Shown here: in pieces, positions 11,397 through 24,743 of the stretch | Position numbering within the stretch: position 1 is the stretch's first letter | Layout of the letters: each line of letters opens with the position of its first letter | NCBI RefSeq assembly: GCF_052857255.1 | Contig: NC_135506.1 | Span: 75,095,056-75,159,055, forward strand | Length of the DNA stretch: 64,000 nt | Origin: Amblyomma americanum | Taxonomy: Eukaryota > Arthropoda > Arachnida > Ixodida > Ixodidae | Direction: 5' to 3' | Made by a program: the position numbers and the translations under genes | Notes under the pieces: model-generated | What the model saw: only the letters and a program-made list of their open reading frames with translations | What the model was told of the DNA's origin: nothing | Database searches by the model: none

Positions 11397-11705
11397 ATTG
11401 TTCTACTACTACTACTACTGCTACTACTACTACTACCACTACTTCTGCTGCTACTACTACCACTGCTGATAATGATACCACCAGTACTACTGCTCCTACT
11501 GTTATTAATACGAGTACTATTAGCCCTAATTCTACTCTGAGCGCTACTATGCTACCACTCCTAATATTACTACCGCTTCAGCCACTACTATTGCCACTAC
11601 TACTTATACTACTAATACTACTACTATTATTAATATTACTATTATTATTATTATTACTACTACTACTACTACTATTACTACTATCACTACTGCTATTACA
11701 GCTAC
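11397..11705. repeat. Imperfect (ACT)n trinucleotide tract
   Basis: About 300 bp of ACT/ACC/ATT triplets, interrupted in the middle and purest at 11638-11700. It makes poly-Thr and poly-Leu artefact frames. Confidence 0.93.
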
Positions 11706-12035
11706 AAGTGAAAAACAGGTTTTGAAGTCCTTACGTAAAACGCATCACTTTCGTTGCAGCATGCATTAAAATCTCGTTTAGTCTCACCGCTTTCGCATCT
11801 TGTTTTTAAGTGCGTTCGCAGTATAGTCCTCTTGGGGTGAAAAAAAAAAGTTTAACGCGTGACCGCATGAGTCCGTTTGTGCATGTGTGCGTGCGGGCGC
11901 GCGTGTTAATACCCCGCAATAGCGCTGTTTTGAGATAAATACTACTCCGGTGCCTTCCATCTCGATTTCAGGAGAAAGTATGAACTCTGCGTGCTTTCGT
12001 GCGTGAGTGTTCTGGGGAAAAGCTTGGAGGAGCCT
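11706..12035. other. Anonymous DNA, no gene seen
   Basis: Short unremarkable sequence between a trinucleotide tract and a repeat. Nothing recognised. Confidence 0.4.
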
Positions 12036-12265
12036 ACACTCTCAAGAAGCCCATGCAGCAGCAGAACAAAAAAAAATTGGCGGTAGTTTAGCGCTGGTTA
12101 AACCTGGAGTGACGCTATAGCTGCAGCTGGCCGAGTGGAACTTGATCACGTGACCAATCCCGTGACAAACCACGTAATCAGCCACGGCGCCACGCCGCCG
12201 GTAGCTGCTCCGCACCACGTGACCAACCACTTGACAGCGTGGGGGCGCCGCCACGCTTAAGGCTT
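12036..12265. repeat. Repeat with CACGTGACCAA motifs
   Basis: CACGTGACCAA occurs at 12147-12157 and again at 12216-12226, with related CGTGACAAACCACG and CCACTTGACA between or after them. The palindromic CACGTG core is an E-box. Upstream, GGCGGTAGTTTAGC and CCTGGAGTGACGC look like part of the same unit. I believe this is a dispersed tick repeat rather than a promoter, because no gene lies nearby and no second copy is present here to test it. Confidence 0.4.
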
Positions 12266-15200
12266 GAAATGCTACCGTAATGTAGCCATCGCTACAAAAA
12301 CAGACGGTGAAATCAGATCAAAGGAGCAACGAGAGGCGATCAGTGTAATAGCGAAACGCAAAACCAATACTGCTAAGACAGACTTGTCGCATTGTATATT
12401 GTATTATCACCCGTCAATTTAATCTCTCTCGATGACGTTAGCCAATTTTTTTGAGCCGCATCTGCTGAATTGCTCTCGACGGGTGGTGCTGCTGCAGAAG
12501 ATGAATGAATACAACACGATCGCGATGACTTATACACTCGTATTTATACATATATTGGTGAGTATAGAGGAGCGCCCGCAGAAAGTATGAAAGCATGCAG
12601 TACGCAATAATAATTTCTGTTTGCGAAATTCTCACGTTTCAAGCAACGTCCCAGCTACTCCGGCAAATAAAAACGAAAAAAAACGGAAAGATTACGTTGT
12701 TTTTCGTGATTAATCAGCTTACTGTGTGATCAGTTGAAACGGTAGGTGTCGAGAATTCATCTGGACGCTTGATCAATGCTATATCTTTTTCTTCTTCAAT
12801 TCTGTGCACCTTCGCTGAAACCTCTGCGCCATCAGCTGCAGTATGCGCACAGCGCTAGGTTGTTCGAATATTGACTTAGGTGACGAGCAGTGAAGCTTGC
12901 TCTGCCGACGTGCCCATGGGAGATAAATAAGACGCCCACTCAATGCAATGTTTGAGCTTTGCAAACTTTTCGATCTGGGCCGTTCTAGGTATCTATGGAG
13001 CTTTAGAATCTCGGGAGAAGCCTAATGAAATGCGTGCCATCACATCGTAGACGCACAGATTGCGTTTCGGCAGCGTCATAGTAAGGGACAGTGTGGTTGG
13101 CAGCTTGCTGTGATTGTGCAAAGAAAAGTGCTGTAAAATGAGTTTTATTTTACTTCATTATTACGTGGTTACCTTGCGGCACGACCGCAAAGTTATGCAG
13201 AAATATATTTTAACAAACAAAACGGTATCACTTAGAAAAATAAAGAAGAATATAGGTCACAGAAGATTTTGCGAACGGGTCCCATGGTTGTTTGCATTCA
13301 AAGTTGCTTTTTTGTAGAACAGGACTGCTGACCAACAAGTTGCGGCACTTCCGGGGCTCTTGAGAAGTACGTCATAAAACAACGAGTTTTATTTTTATTT
13401 TTTTCTGAGAGTGCGTTGAGAGAGACGCCAGCTATGAACGACGCGCAAGATTCCAGCGCGTTTAGTTTGACAACAAACTAGAACACGAAAGAAAACACAC
13501 GGCGGCGAGACGAAAGGCACCGTGAAAACCTTGAAAGGTGACACTCAGCTGTCCAGGAGCCTTGCAAGAACTAAAAGGCAGCAAGTTCCCACGCGGTGCA
13601 TAAAGAGCATGAGATCAGTTTATAAAAGCAAACTTGAAAATATGTTAACGTGAGCTTTCATAGACCTTCTCGGATCTTGTTTTTATAAACGCTTGCACGA
13701 ACGAGCAACTGTACGCGCCCCTCAAAGCGCGCAGAGAAGTCGACGTTTTTAACAAAATGCGGCGCTTTGAAATTGGGACAGGAGAAAGAGAACCCCAGTT
13801 GGTTATGAACCGGCCAGCACACGAAGTGCTGGCGTAATACATCTCGCGGGTTTGTCTGTAGGACTAAAATGCAAATATATACAAGGCACTCCTATACATG
13901 ACAAGGCAAAAAGAAGACAGCTGCTTTAAAAGACAAAGAAAGCAAAAGAAAATAATGTCCGCGCTTGTCCTGTGTACCTCGTTGTGTTTTGCCGTCTCTT
14001 TCCTAGTGTAGGGATTTTTCTCCGTCAAAAGTATTAACATTTCTGACTTTTGCTGTTTTTTCGAGACAGAGAGAGAGAGAGCAATTCAGGGATAATTTTA
14101 TACAGGAGAATATTTGAAAACGTCTTATATCTGGAGAAAACCACGACCCGCGACTTGCGTCGGATGAAGGTATGGTTGACGCCTAGGCAGTGTTGTATTT
14201 TCTTCTACTCTGTACATTATATCCTCACGAAACTGAGTACTGCTATGCTCTCTCTAAAGAACAATAAAACCGAAGTAAGATTTCAGACTTGATTCTTTGT
14301 TTTCGAAGGCTATTGGCTTGCTTTCGCAGTAAGCCATTCGAGGTTGTTTAGTACATTAACTTGAAATCATGATAACGTGACATTTCATAGACCTCAGATT
14401 TTGTCTAAATACTGAAATATGTTCCTCTTTCTCAACTATTCCAACACACCTCATAGTTAATGGAGCGCGGCTGCCGTAATCCGGGTAATTCTGCACTGGT
14501 GTTAAAAATAAAAATAAGAGCGGATGCACGAATTCTGCCCTGCTTGCGTCCAACAATCCTTAGTAAGTCATGGGCAAAGCACGACTCGCAAAGGCTGACA
14601 GTTTTATGGCATCCGGCTTGGCCAAAGTGGCAATTTTTTAAAAGTTTCTGACGCACACTGCAACTGAAGATGCGCATTTAACGCTAACCTAACCAGTGAA
14701 CGTCCTACAGCGCACAATAGTGGGAGGACAGTCTGTTCGGATATACGCCATATGGGAGAACCGAAGGAGCGATTGAAGTAGAATTCGCTGTACGAATGCC
14801 TCCAGCATGTATACGCTGCGACTCTGCAGTGAAACGGGCTCTCGGGGAGCATTGAGTGTGACTGGTGTTGTCACAGCAGAGGCCTCGGTGAATGCAGCGG
14901 CTTCGGGTGAGGTGTGTACAGAACAGGGCCATGCGGGCACGATCAATTTCTGCTCGGAGTGGGGGTCAATTTGCATGTACGCTGAATGAAGGCTCACCAG
15001 GATCGACAGGATCAACAGGATCAACAGTGGGAGCAAGTGAACTTTTGTTCCTACTCAGCAAACTTATTTTAAGACCCGTCTGAAATTAAAAAAAAAACAC
15101 TGAAGGCAATTTGGCAGCAGTACATCGTATTTCGTCTCAGCTTTCTTTCAAAAAAGTTCACGTGTAGGCTGTGCGTCTGTTTTTAAGTTTTAGGAGCAAC

Positions 15201-15279
15201 TATTTGCACCAACTATTAGATTCTAGAAATATTTACTGTCCTGAATTGGCAAACACACAAAATTTCTTGTGTATGATGC
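12266..15279. other. Anonymous 3-kb DNA, no confident gene
   Basis: Contains an 8-bp perfect hairpin at 13811-13832 (GCCAGCAC/GTGCTGGC), a short 9-bp tandem repeat with an AGGATCAAC unit near 14998-15030, and one reverse frame with a signal-peptide-like start (listed separately). Nothing else recognised. Confidence 0.4.
14689..15036 (-). other. Open frame with signal-like N-terminus, doubtful gene
   Basis: A 115-codon minus-strand frame starts with Met and about 18 mostly Leu/Ile residues ending S-L-H-S-A, which would pass as a secretion signal. The hydrophobic run is largely encoded by the 9-bp tandem repeat near 15000-15030, so it may be accidental. The rest has only scattered Cys residues and no family I recognise. 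No clear splice signals, TATA box or polyadenylation site supports it. Most likely a chance frame. Confidence 0.12.
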
Positions 15280-15920
15280 TCTCTCCCAAGTGCCTTTAAC
15301 TATGGACCGCATTTTAGGCCCCTTTGCCTGCCCTAGGCAACAGAGACACGCAATTAAATTTTTAATATCATATTTAAAGGACATTGGACACCTTGATAAG
15401 TTCTAATTTCACCTTGCATGTTATCCTAATACATTCTTCACGCAGTGAGCATTGTTAGCCCATTTGTGGGACTATGCACTTCATCATTTCATGTGTAACA
15501 TCATTACTCACCGATGCACCTTAGTATGCATTTAATGGCCGCATTTCAATTTCTCTCATCCTTATTTGTTTTAGTTTACTTTTTCCGTATCCCTCTTCTT
15601 CCACCTTTATCTCCCAAATTTCCTTCACCGCGCAGAGTAGCTTGCCAGCGTTTTTAAACGCCAGCTAAATTTTCTCTCTTTTTTTCCTTAAAGGGCGTCT
15701 CTCTCTCTGAAGCAATAACTTATTTGAAGACCAGCCTATAAAAGTAAGAATAGCTTGATGTAAATGCTGAAAACGAATGCACGATGCAGGAGGCTTGTCG
15801 CATGTCTGATTGTTCAATGTAGCTTTGTATTGTGTTTTATATTGTTCAGCACTCGCATCTCCTGTCTTGGCAGAAGCTCAGAGCATGATTAAATAAATAA
15901 ATGAATAAATAAATAAAATT
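15280..15920 (+). mobile_element. Probable LINE 3' UTR with (AAATA) tail
   Basis: A non-coding 3'-UTR-like run carries CATCATTTCATGTGTAACATC, a pyrimidine-rich stretch (15540-15630), a small hairpin GCGTTTTTAAACGC near 15649, and, 230 bp on, an A-rich ATTAAATAAATAAATGAATAAATAAATAAAA tail at 15889-15918. This order resembles the 3' ends of tick non-LTR elements as I remember them. No ORF is left, so the clade cannot be named. Two separate 3' ends may be joined here. Confidence 0.35.
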
Positions 15921-16104
15921 TAATGAGCGACTGCTTGGAAAAGCCGCAAGCCTTTTTGCGGGTAACTTTTCGGCAATCACAAAGTGAAACAAAGTATGTG
16001 AACAAACCACACCAAGCGAATTTTTTTTATGAATAAGGATAACTGGTTAAGAATTAACGAGGCTACATCTAGAGAAAATTTCTGAACGTAATAAACAGGC
16101 GCGA

Positions 16105-16300
16105 AAGTTTTTTTTATTTTTATTTAAGCATACTGTAAGCCTAGTTAGGCTCTTACATGAGTGGGCAAAATAATGGGACAATTATACAAACAATAGCATA
16201 TCCAGTATATCACACGAGATGGAAAACATGCGCCTGCAGTAGAAAAGACCATAGCAAGTAAGCTGAGACCATCAACGGTCAAAGGACATGCGCGTTGCTA
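16105..16300 (-). mobile_element. Reverse-strand LINE-type 3' end, second copy
   Basis: TTTTTATTTTTATTTAAGCATACTGTAAGCCTAGTTAGGCTCTTACA has the same order as 9490-9545: simple A/T repeat, CATACTGT or CATACAGT, stem-loop, then GAGTGGG. Stem sequences differ but pairing is kept (AGCCTA/TAGGCT here, AGCCCC/GGGGCT there), a compensatory pattern that argues for a selected RNA hairpin. The upstream limit is unknown. Confidence 0.42.
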
Positions 16301-17025
16301 TACACATTCAGAATAATTGACGACTTTCCTGTATGTCATTATCATTAGTAGTCGCACGTTTTGTGTTTTATTTCTTATGAATCAGCGGAGTTTTTTTGGG
16401 CTGCTTATTTCAGAAACCAGTTTTGGAGGTTTGTTTTCTTCACCAAAAATTGTGTACAGATAATTTGTCTTTTTTCCGGTAATATAATATGATCTTTCTG
16501 GGTGGTCAGGAGTCAATTAGGACAATATATTCTCCCTTTTTTTCACCACGAGTAGATGATATGGGATTGTATCAAGCACAAAAGGGTCGTGCACTCGTCT
16601 TCAAAAATTCACAACATGCGAATTCTCAGAAACAAATTATTTCTGCGTAGTCTCGCTGCACATTCAGCTCGTTTTCCTTCCAGCGAAAGGGAGCACGCAT
16701 GCTGTCTTTAATTTTTTGTGCTTCATAACCATTGACCTGGTTTGCATGCCCACGAAGAAAATCCCCCCCCCCCCCCGCAAACCTTAAACTTTTCTCTACG
16801 AGTCAGCACAAAATGGTACTTGCAGAAGAAAATGTCAACAATAAAAAGAGTAACGAAAGTCATATGATGAATCTTCAAAACAAAAAACGTAGGCGGTAGT
16901 TTACATCTAAAAAACCGGCCTGTCGTGTTATAGTTGTGTTATTGTGTAGTGTTTAGCCGAAGGACAAGATGTCTAAAGGTTTATGTGCAGTGTGCAGAGA
17001 TCGCACTGCAGCTGAACCATTTCGA

Positions 17026-17160
17026 TACCAAGAATGAATGAATAAAAAACGTTTATTGCGAAACCTGCTCTGGCGTTTGGGTGGAAGCCCCTTCTACACG
17101 GCCCCACACGGGGGACTGCTGCAGCTCTCGCCCAGTCCACCAGGCCATAATTGTGACGCT
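17026..17160 (-). mobile_element. Reverse-strand LINE 3' end fragment
   Basis: On the minus strand the segment reads out of a short coding stub (Trp-Pro-Gly-Gly-Leu-Gly…, stop near 17100) into a GC-rich UTR. It ends with AATAAACG and a (ATTC)-type tail (GAATGAATGAATAAA on the plus strand). A stop, short UTR, AATAAA and simple tail in that order fit a 5'-truncated non-LTR retroposon. The clade is not determined. Confidence 0.4.
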
Positions 17161-20100
17161 TATGCGTAGCTTCGCGTCTGTGTCCTTACATGCAGTGGAG
17201 AAACATACCTAAGTAAAAAAGTAACCCTAAGCGAGTGATGACGGTCTGAGAACAGCGATACACTACCATACGACATTTTGACTAGCAAATGGAGTCTTCC
17301 ATTCTGCAGTGGTATATGCCACGGCGCAGACGTGCTACGGAAAAGAAACACATCAAATTCGCAGGGAAAACGTAAAAAAGCTTAGGAGACGCGATGGACG
17401 CTGTAGCCTCGTTACGGTCGCCTCGGGGGTGCGGAAAGCAGACTGAAAACGAAAGATGCAGATACACCCCCCCGCCCCTATCCGCCTATCATTATTGACC
17501 ACATATGAGATTGCAATGTCGGGTTTCGTATTCCTGCTATGCCAGATGGAGGCACAAGTGCTTTCGGGCTCCGCTTCTTGGCTCGTTCGAGGACAGCATT
17601 AAAGCATTGTATGAGTCTGTCGAGTAGGCTGTTGTGTTTCAATTATTGTTTTTTTTTCTCGCCTCTATTCAGAACTAGTGAAGATGCCGCTTGCCTTTGA
17701 TATTTAGTTGGTTTCCTTTATCCAGCATTTGTGTGCAATGCCTAGCCTAAAGAAAAGGCAGGGAAATCGGCCATTCGCTCGAGGGCGTTTCTTGTCGCGA
17801 ACACGAGGAAATGGAGCGCGGGAGCCATTGCGCGGGAACTTGGCTGTGCGGCAGCCTCTCATCTCGGTCGTGTGGCCGATGGCCGTTCAACAGCCGAGTA
17901 ATTTTTTAACTAGGACGCCTGAGCAGCGTAAAGGCGGGTCTGCGATGTGTGTCGTGCCGGCGGGTGCTGCGGCGAGCCGCAAGAATTTTCAAGAGCGAGT
18001 TTTTTCTTCGGTTAATTAAGGCAGGGAGTCCAGAATGTTTCCGGAGATTTTTATGGAAACCAGACTTAGAATTCTACAGTAAACAATTCTCCTAAGGTAG
18101 CCTTGCAAAGGCTCACCTCCAGAAGACCTGCAAAGCTTTCGGACGCCACCAGTCACAGAGAACGTTCCAAGGGTTCGTCACGAGACCTGCCCGTCTACCG
18201 CTTTCTTCAGCATCTCGAATTCTACATCAGTAAAGGAGGGGAGGGGTGTGGGTCAGAGCGTGCAAGATAGAGTCGCGACACCACCAAAAGCACCACTGCG
18301 CTTCTTGATCTAATGACATTTCCATCTCTCATCACCGCTGGCTTTCCTAGCTTGATAATTTTCGTCCTGTCAGTGAGTGTAACGACGACACATTGTGGAG
18401 CTTCCCGTGGCTTCATGTCAAGGAAAACTGACCGTTGTCACTAAAACCGATTTTTACAAACTGCATTCAACGTATTTTAATTGTTTTCTTCAGTTTGAAC
18501 TCGAAGTATGCCCGACACCTAATTGTAATACCTGTGGGCAAAAAAGAGATTTTTGCAATTGTAGCCTGCATTGACAATTTCAACGATAGCTTACATAAAC
18601 GTTAATTTAAAAAAGAACCTCTCCCCTTTATTAAGCTTTTCTTTTAAATTCCTTCAATCATGGCCGTGTCAAGTCTGCACTCTCTGGAAAACTGTTCACC
18701 TATCCTTTCCTTAAAACTGTTAAAAGACCCACGTAAAGTGACCACAGCCTTATGAATGTTATCGGGCAGGTGGTTTGCGGGCAGTCTGCCCTGAGCGCTT
18801 GCTTCTTGTGATCAGCCGCCCGGCGTCTTTGCAGGCCCTCGCCTAACGTCTACATCAGCTGTACAAAAAACTTTACGAAGCGTTCGGAGGCGTCTTCCTA
18901 CCACACGTCCCACCGGATGACAACGAAGGCTGTACGATGCGCCATGTAGGGGTCTGGGCATTGGGGGTACTCACAAGATCGATGAAGTGCGCATGCGTCG
19001 ATCCCGCACGAAGCCAGCGAATGTAGCACGAGGCACGTGTTTCTATGCCAGTTATCCTAGAAATTCCTGGCTTTGAGACGCGCTCACTAATCTCAACAGC
19101 AACAACTTATCTCGCTTTCTTCGTGTTATCATTTAATATCTCAACGACATAACACATTTTTTATATGTTTTGTGCATTATAACTACGGAGATTTTTTTTT
19201 TTCTTTCTAGCCGGGGACACTCGCCATAAAATGCTTAAAGCCCTTATTTTAAAGACTGGCAGTATACTTTGGGAAGAAACAAATAAGTAAATAAAAATTA
19301 CCATTGTAACGCTGAGAGAACGCTTACATTTGCTGCATAAATCACGAACTTCGGTGATTGCAATTAGTCGGCTTTCAGCGTCACCATCCATTGACGAACT
19401 TGCCGTGTTCACGCGTTTTGCGGCACCTCTCATATATAACGCTTGCGGCTTTGGTATGCTATATTGAGCATAAGTAATTATTAGTTATTTTTCTTTTTTC
19501 ACTGCGGGAGTGGTAGCACAGCATGTTGAGCCACGTTAAAATCTTCTATGAACTTTTAAAGACTACTCGTAAAGAATAAAAGGCAGGACTATACTTGACA
19601 AGAAAAAAAGCACGATAACTCCTCCACGAACAGTACACACGTCAAGCTTGTTGTGACGGAAAGGTTTACGCACCAAGAACTCTCCTGCGCAATCCTTTTT
19701 CCTGCTATAGAGAATATCGCAGTACCTATCGGAATGTATCCGGACCTCACCACTATAAGGCAGGCCTGCGGAGTCCGCCGGGCTAATCTGACTCGTGTAA
19801 GAGTGCATCAATAAGTTTGATGTAGTCACCGTCGAAGTATTGTGAGCGGCATCACATTACGGCATCATCTGAAAAGTCGTGAGCCAAGTGATGCGTATTT
19901 CGCCAACCCTTTGTTGGTGTGAAGATTCGCATTAGTTTGCCTCGTTGAGAGCCGGACCCCTTACTCTTCTGGTGTAGGGAGACAGGGATATCCGCGGGCA
20001 CAAAGGAGGGCTTATAACGACCGTGCGCACAAAGCCACCACACTGGCACAAAAAAAAAGGAAAGCCGTCGGGACCGGGGACGCAGCGGGTTTCCGCCTAA

Positions 20101-20397
20101 TCGAAGCTCATTTGCACTCGCCTTTTGACCTTTACAGCTTTCTCTACCACCTTTCTGGAAGTTTTGTTTGAAGCATAGCGTTTGCTGGGAGGAGCGACAA
20201 AAAAACAATGCAACAAAATTGAATCCTTTTTTTTCTCAGCTTGTTGAAATCTGATGAGGCGTTTGTATTTTTTTTGCCCAGAAAACAGAATGCGGTGAAT
20301 ATAACAAAAAACACAAAAGCACATCCGATTCACGTGCTCTTCTAAGCGATCATCCGGAAACGGCCAGGCGGACGCCAGCGTTGGCATTCAGTCTTGT
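17161..20397. other. Anonymous DNA, no confident gene
   Basis: Short frames on both strands up to 118 codons (19852-20208, minus). The most gene-like is 17708-18019 on the plus strand, an Arg-rich 103-codon frame without recognisable domain. Nothing else found. Confidence 0.4.
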
Positions 20398-20577
20398 ATA
20401 TCCTATCGTAGATAGATATATAAATAGAATAGATAGATTAGATAGATACATAGATTAAAGAGGGGGGAGGGAAAGGCATGGATGTTAACCAGAAAGGGGT
20501 TCCGGTTGGCTACCCTGCACTGGGGGAAGAGGGATTAGGGGACTAAAAGGAGGAAGAGAGAAGGGGAAAAGGGCATA

Positions 20578-21692
<1,115 letters not shown>

Positions 21693-21721
21693 GCTGTTAC
21701 AATTTGTCACTCAATCTCCAG

Positions 21722-22015
21722 TCGCTCTCAAGTAGGCAAAGAGTGCCCCTTGTATGCCTTGAGGGCAGTCGACTGCTGTGGCCACGGACCGAGGATCTTT
21801 TGCTCTATTAATGGGCGAGGATCGAGGCGGTCCAGCGCACAACGCAGTGTATGTCTTGCACTCGCAAATGCAGGGCACTCAGAGAGAAGATGAGTGATGG
21901 TCTCCTCACAGACAACCACAGCTTTCACAGGCAGGGCCTGTCGGCCATCCCCATCCGGAAAGCATAGTTGTTGGTAAAAGCAACACCGATCCATAAACGG
22001 CATAACTTGTTTCGC
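21722..22015 (-). pseudogene. LINE ORF2 C-terminal remnant
   Basis: The frame carries E-E-T-I-T-H-L-L-S-E-C-P-A-F, the His/Cys part of the C-terminal CCHC-like motif of Jockey/I-type ORF2 proteins. The matching Cys pair (C-E-S-C-G) is present just upstream in another frame, so a frameshift lies between them near 21910-21930. A second frameshift near the C terminus separates A-L-K-A-Y-K-G from L-F-A-Y-L-R-A-T-G. The upstream RT and endonuclease are absent because the copy is 5' truncated. Confidence 0.8.
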
Positions 22016-22032
22016 ATATCCTATCGTAGATA

Positions 22033-24644
22033 CCATTCAAAGAAGGCATGAGTGTTAGCATGCGGGTTTGAAGATTATGCTACTGAAGTTCTGAAGTTCT
22101 AGTTCACTCTTTGCTTCATTGCATCTGGTTTCTGCACTCTCAGGTTTTGTTCTTTGTGATTTATCTAAAACCATATGCATATTTTGCAATTACGGCTGTT
22201 ATAGCAAACCCATTGAATGCATATGCTATAAGATCCAGCTTTAACTGGTCCCCTAACACATATATGCTTCGCATGTGACCCCGATAACATGTGTTATTGA
22301 AACTCGGGCCGCATTACGTTAAAGGCGATTTAAAAATATATATTTGTTAAGTTGTTTCGTTCGTTTGCTAAGTATTTTCCTTTTGGTATTACTTGAAGGA
22401 AGCGACCTACTTTAAGCAGGCCATTCTATTCCGAGATTTTCTAGGCGTAGTCGAAAAATTCAACTCAATTTAAAAGAATAGGTACAGAAAAACGAAAAGC
22501 AATATAGAACGTATACATATGCTCCCAATCACCAGGAAGTCAGTTGGAGCACGGCTGCTTTGCCGGACGTTGTCTTCGTGTCATCGGTTTTTACCCCGAT
22601 ACCCCCCCCCCCTCTCTCTCTCTACCTCGATGCGGCAAGCTATGACGTTTTTCCCCTCTTGGTTCTCCTGACGGCTCAGCACTGCGACTTCTCGACAGGC
22701 ACGTCGCCCACCTTGTTTGCAACGAACGACTTCGGAGCACGGTTTAGCATCGCAAGTAAGAAAAGTGTGCGCGCGGAACTCTACTCTGTTCCCTGGAATA
22801 ATTCTTTGATTTTTTGACTGCCTGTGTAGAGTTCTGCTCGTTCGGCTCACGAAAGAACGTGATGCTGGCAGCCGGCGCCGTAAATGCACATATACGCAGA
22901 AGCCACGTCGCCCCACGTAGGACGCTCGTCAGTTTGAAAAAAACAAACGCGCCTGCGTGAACAGATGAGAATGGTGAGTACACTGTAGGGTTCCTCCAAA
23001 TATGGAAGGAGGACAATTTAAAAAAAACTAAATAGAGTCGGTGCGTGCTTTCTGTCCAAACGAACGAGAAGTAAGAAAGCAAGTCATGCAGATATTCTTT
23101 TTTGTGTTTGTGCTCTCGAGAAATGGCGATGGAGAAGTATTATCCGGATTCTACACTTTCAAGCAATATTTCTCTCCCGACCCTGGAATTGAAAATTGTT
23201 CGCTCCGCCGCGCAGATTTACTCAAAAACACACAGTAAGCTGAAGCTGCGAAGGGAGGATGAAAAACTACGGGCCCTTCAAAATTTTGTCTGCAAAGAGT
23301 AAGAGATCTTTAACTGTGAATTAAATAGATGCTGATGGTTGGACCGATACTGGAACAAAAATAGGGGCCGTCAATTGGGATTGAAGCGGAGAAAATGGAA
23401 TACAATTTCCTCTTTCAACTCACCAATTATAACAACTTAGATTCTATTCCATTTCTGAGTTTTCTGTCTTTCACCCTCTTAATCTGTTGTAATTCTCACT
23501 TCATTCTAACTCCAACTACGTTCCTACGCACAACATGCCCCCATCGATAGTAGCGGGTTGAGGGATGTGCCACGGCACCGCCAGGTGCAGTTTCAAACAC
23601 AGCCTCCGAAGGGGCTTAATCGACCCAGGTTGCAGCTCCCGAGCAATGCGAGAGCGAATAGCTTCCGCAAGCCACATTTTTGAGCGAACAGTTCATCAGA
23701 AGGCTGTTTTACACGAAGGCCTGCTGTTGTGCGAGTAATTTTCTTCACAGTCATTTTCATTTCTGCTCAGTCATTTTTGGTCCGGCGCCTTCCTCCTCTC
23801 TCTTGCAAGTGGAGAGGAGAGGGTCGGCAGGTAACAGGTGAAATTCGAGAAATCCCCCTAAACAACGCCTACCACGTTCGGCAGGTAGAGTTTTTTTACA
23901 GGAGGCGACTGACAGTTCGCCGCTGTCATGGCCCGCCCAATATTATCGCGTTAAAAACGAAACAAGCATTGAGACTAACCGCTCTTTTAACACGCGAAGC
24001 GATACGCGTCTTTCTTCTGTGTTTGTCTAATGGCACTGTTTACTTTCCTCGATGTTCAACGACCGACCACGTTCTACCAATGGTGGCAGTTGTGTCGCAG
24101 CCGCCCGCATGTGTGTGCCCGTATTTTTTTTATTCTAAACCCGAACTGGACCAGCATTCTGCCTTTAACAGCCAAGGCACGGTAAATGTCTCACATCGGG
24201 TGGGAATTCAAAAGCGCAGTGAGGAAGGGCATTAAAGGGCTGAAAATACGAGAAGGAGTAAAAGTGGCGGTGCGCTCCACGCTTTGTCTATACTGTTAGC
24301 ATGTTGCACTGGAGTGCCACCTCCGAGAGCACGGCACGACTCCCCGGGCCTGTGTCGCTGTCTGGTGAGCGCGTGAAGTGAGAGCACTTTTTTTTTTTAT
24401 TCGAGAAGTGTGCCGTGAAGCATCAGACGGGAAAGAGGGAATGAATGAAGAATATTGAAAGTTAAAAGAAGGAGTGAATTAAGACCCGTTTCGCTGAGGT
24501 AGTCCCAGAGGTTGCCGATGAAATGATTGCTCATAGTCCACTTCACACAGTCACGCCTCCGTACTACCCCGCTTGCCAGCCGTGGTGTCGGAACTAGGCG
24601 CTCGCCAGGTAAACAGTACTCTAAAGAAGAATTTACACCTATTT
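22033..24644. other. Anonymous DNA, no confident gene
   Basis: The longest frame is 168 codons (23729-24235, plus) with a hydrophobic start but no family resemblance. A C-run followed by CT repeats lies at 22602-22622. No element recognised. Confidence 0.4.
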
Positions 24645-24743
24645 GGGAGTAAAAAGAGAGTTAGCTGTCCTCTAACGCTCTCCCTTTGACAAAAAGGAGA
24701 GCACTAGAGGGCAGCTTAATTCCTTTTTACTCTTTTCTGTTTA
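24645..24743. mobile_element. Palindromic short element, copy 1 of 3
   Basis: The left arm (GGAGTAAAAAGAGAGTTAGC, TGTCCTCTAACGCTCTCC) pairs with the right arm (GGAGAGCACTAGAGGGCAGC, TTAATTCCTTTTTACTC), leaving a loop of about 10 bases. Copies at 30307 and 34331 share the core AGCTGTCCT…CTAGAGG and the outer TACT…TTTTCTG/CTTTTGG-TTTAGA. Lack of coding and a near-perfect palindrome suggest a foldback or MITE-type element. The outermost bases and TSD are uncertain. Confidence 0.7.
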
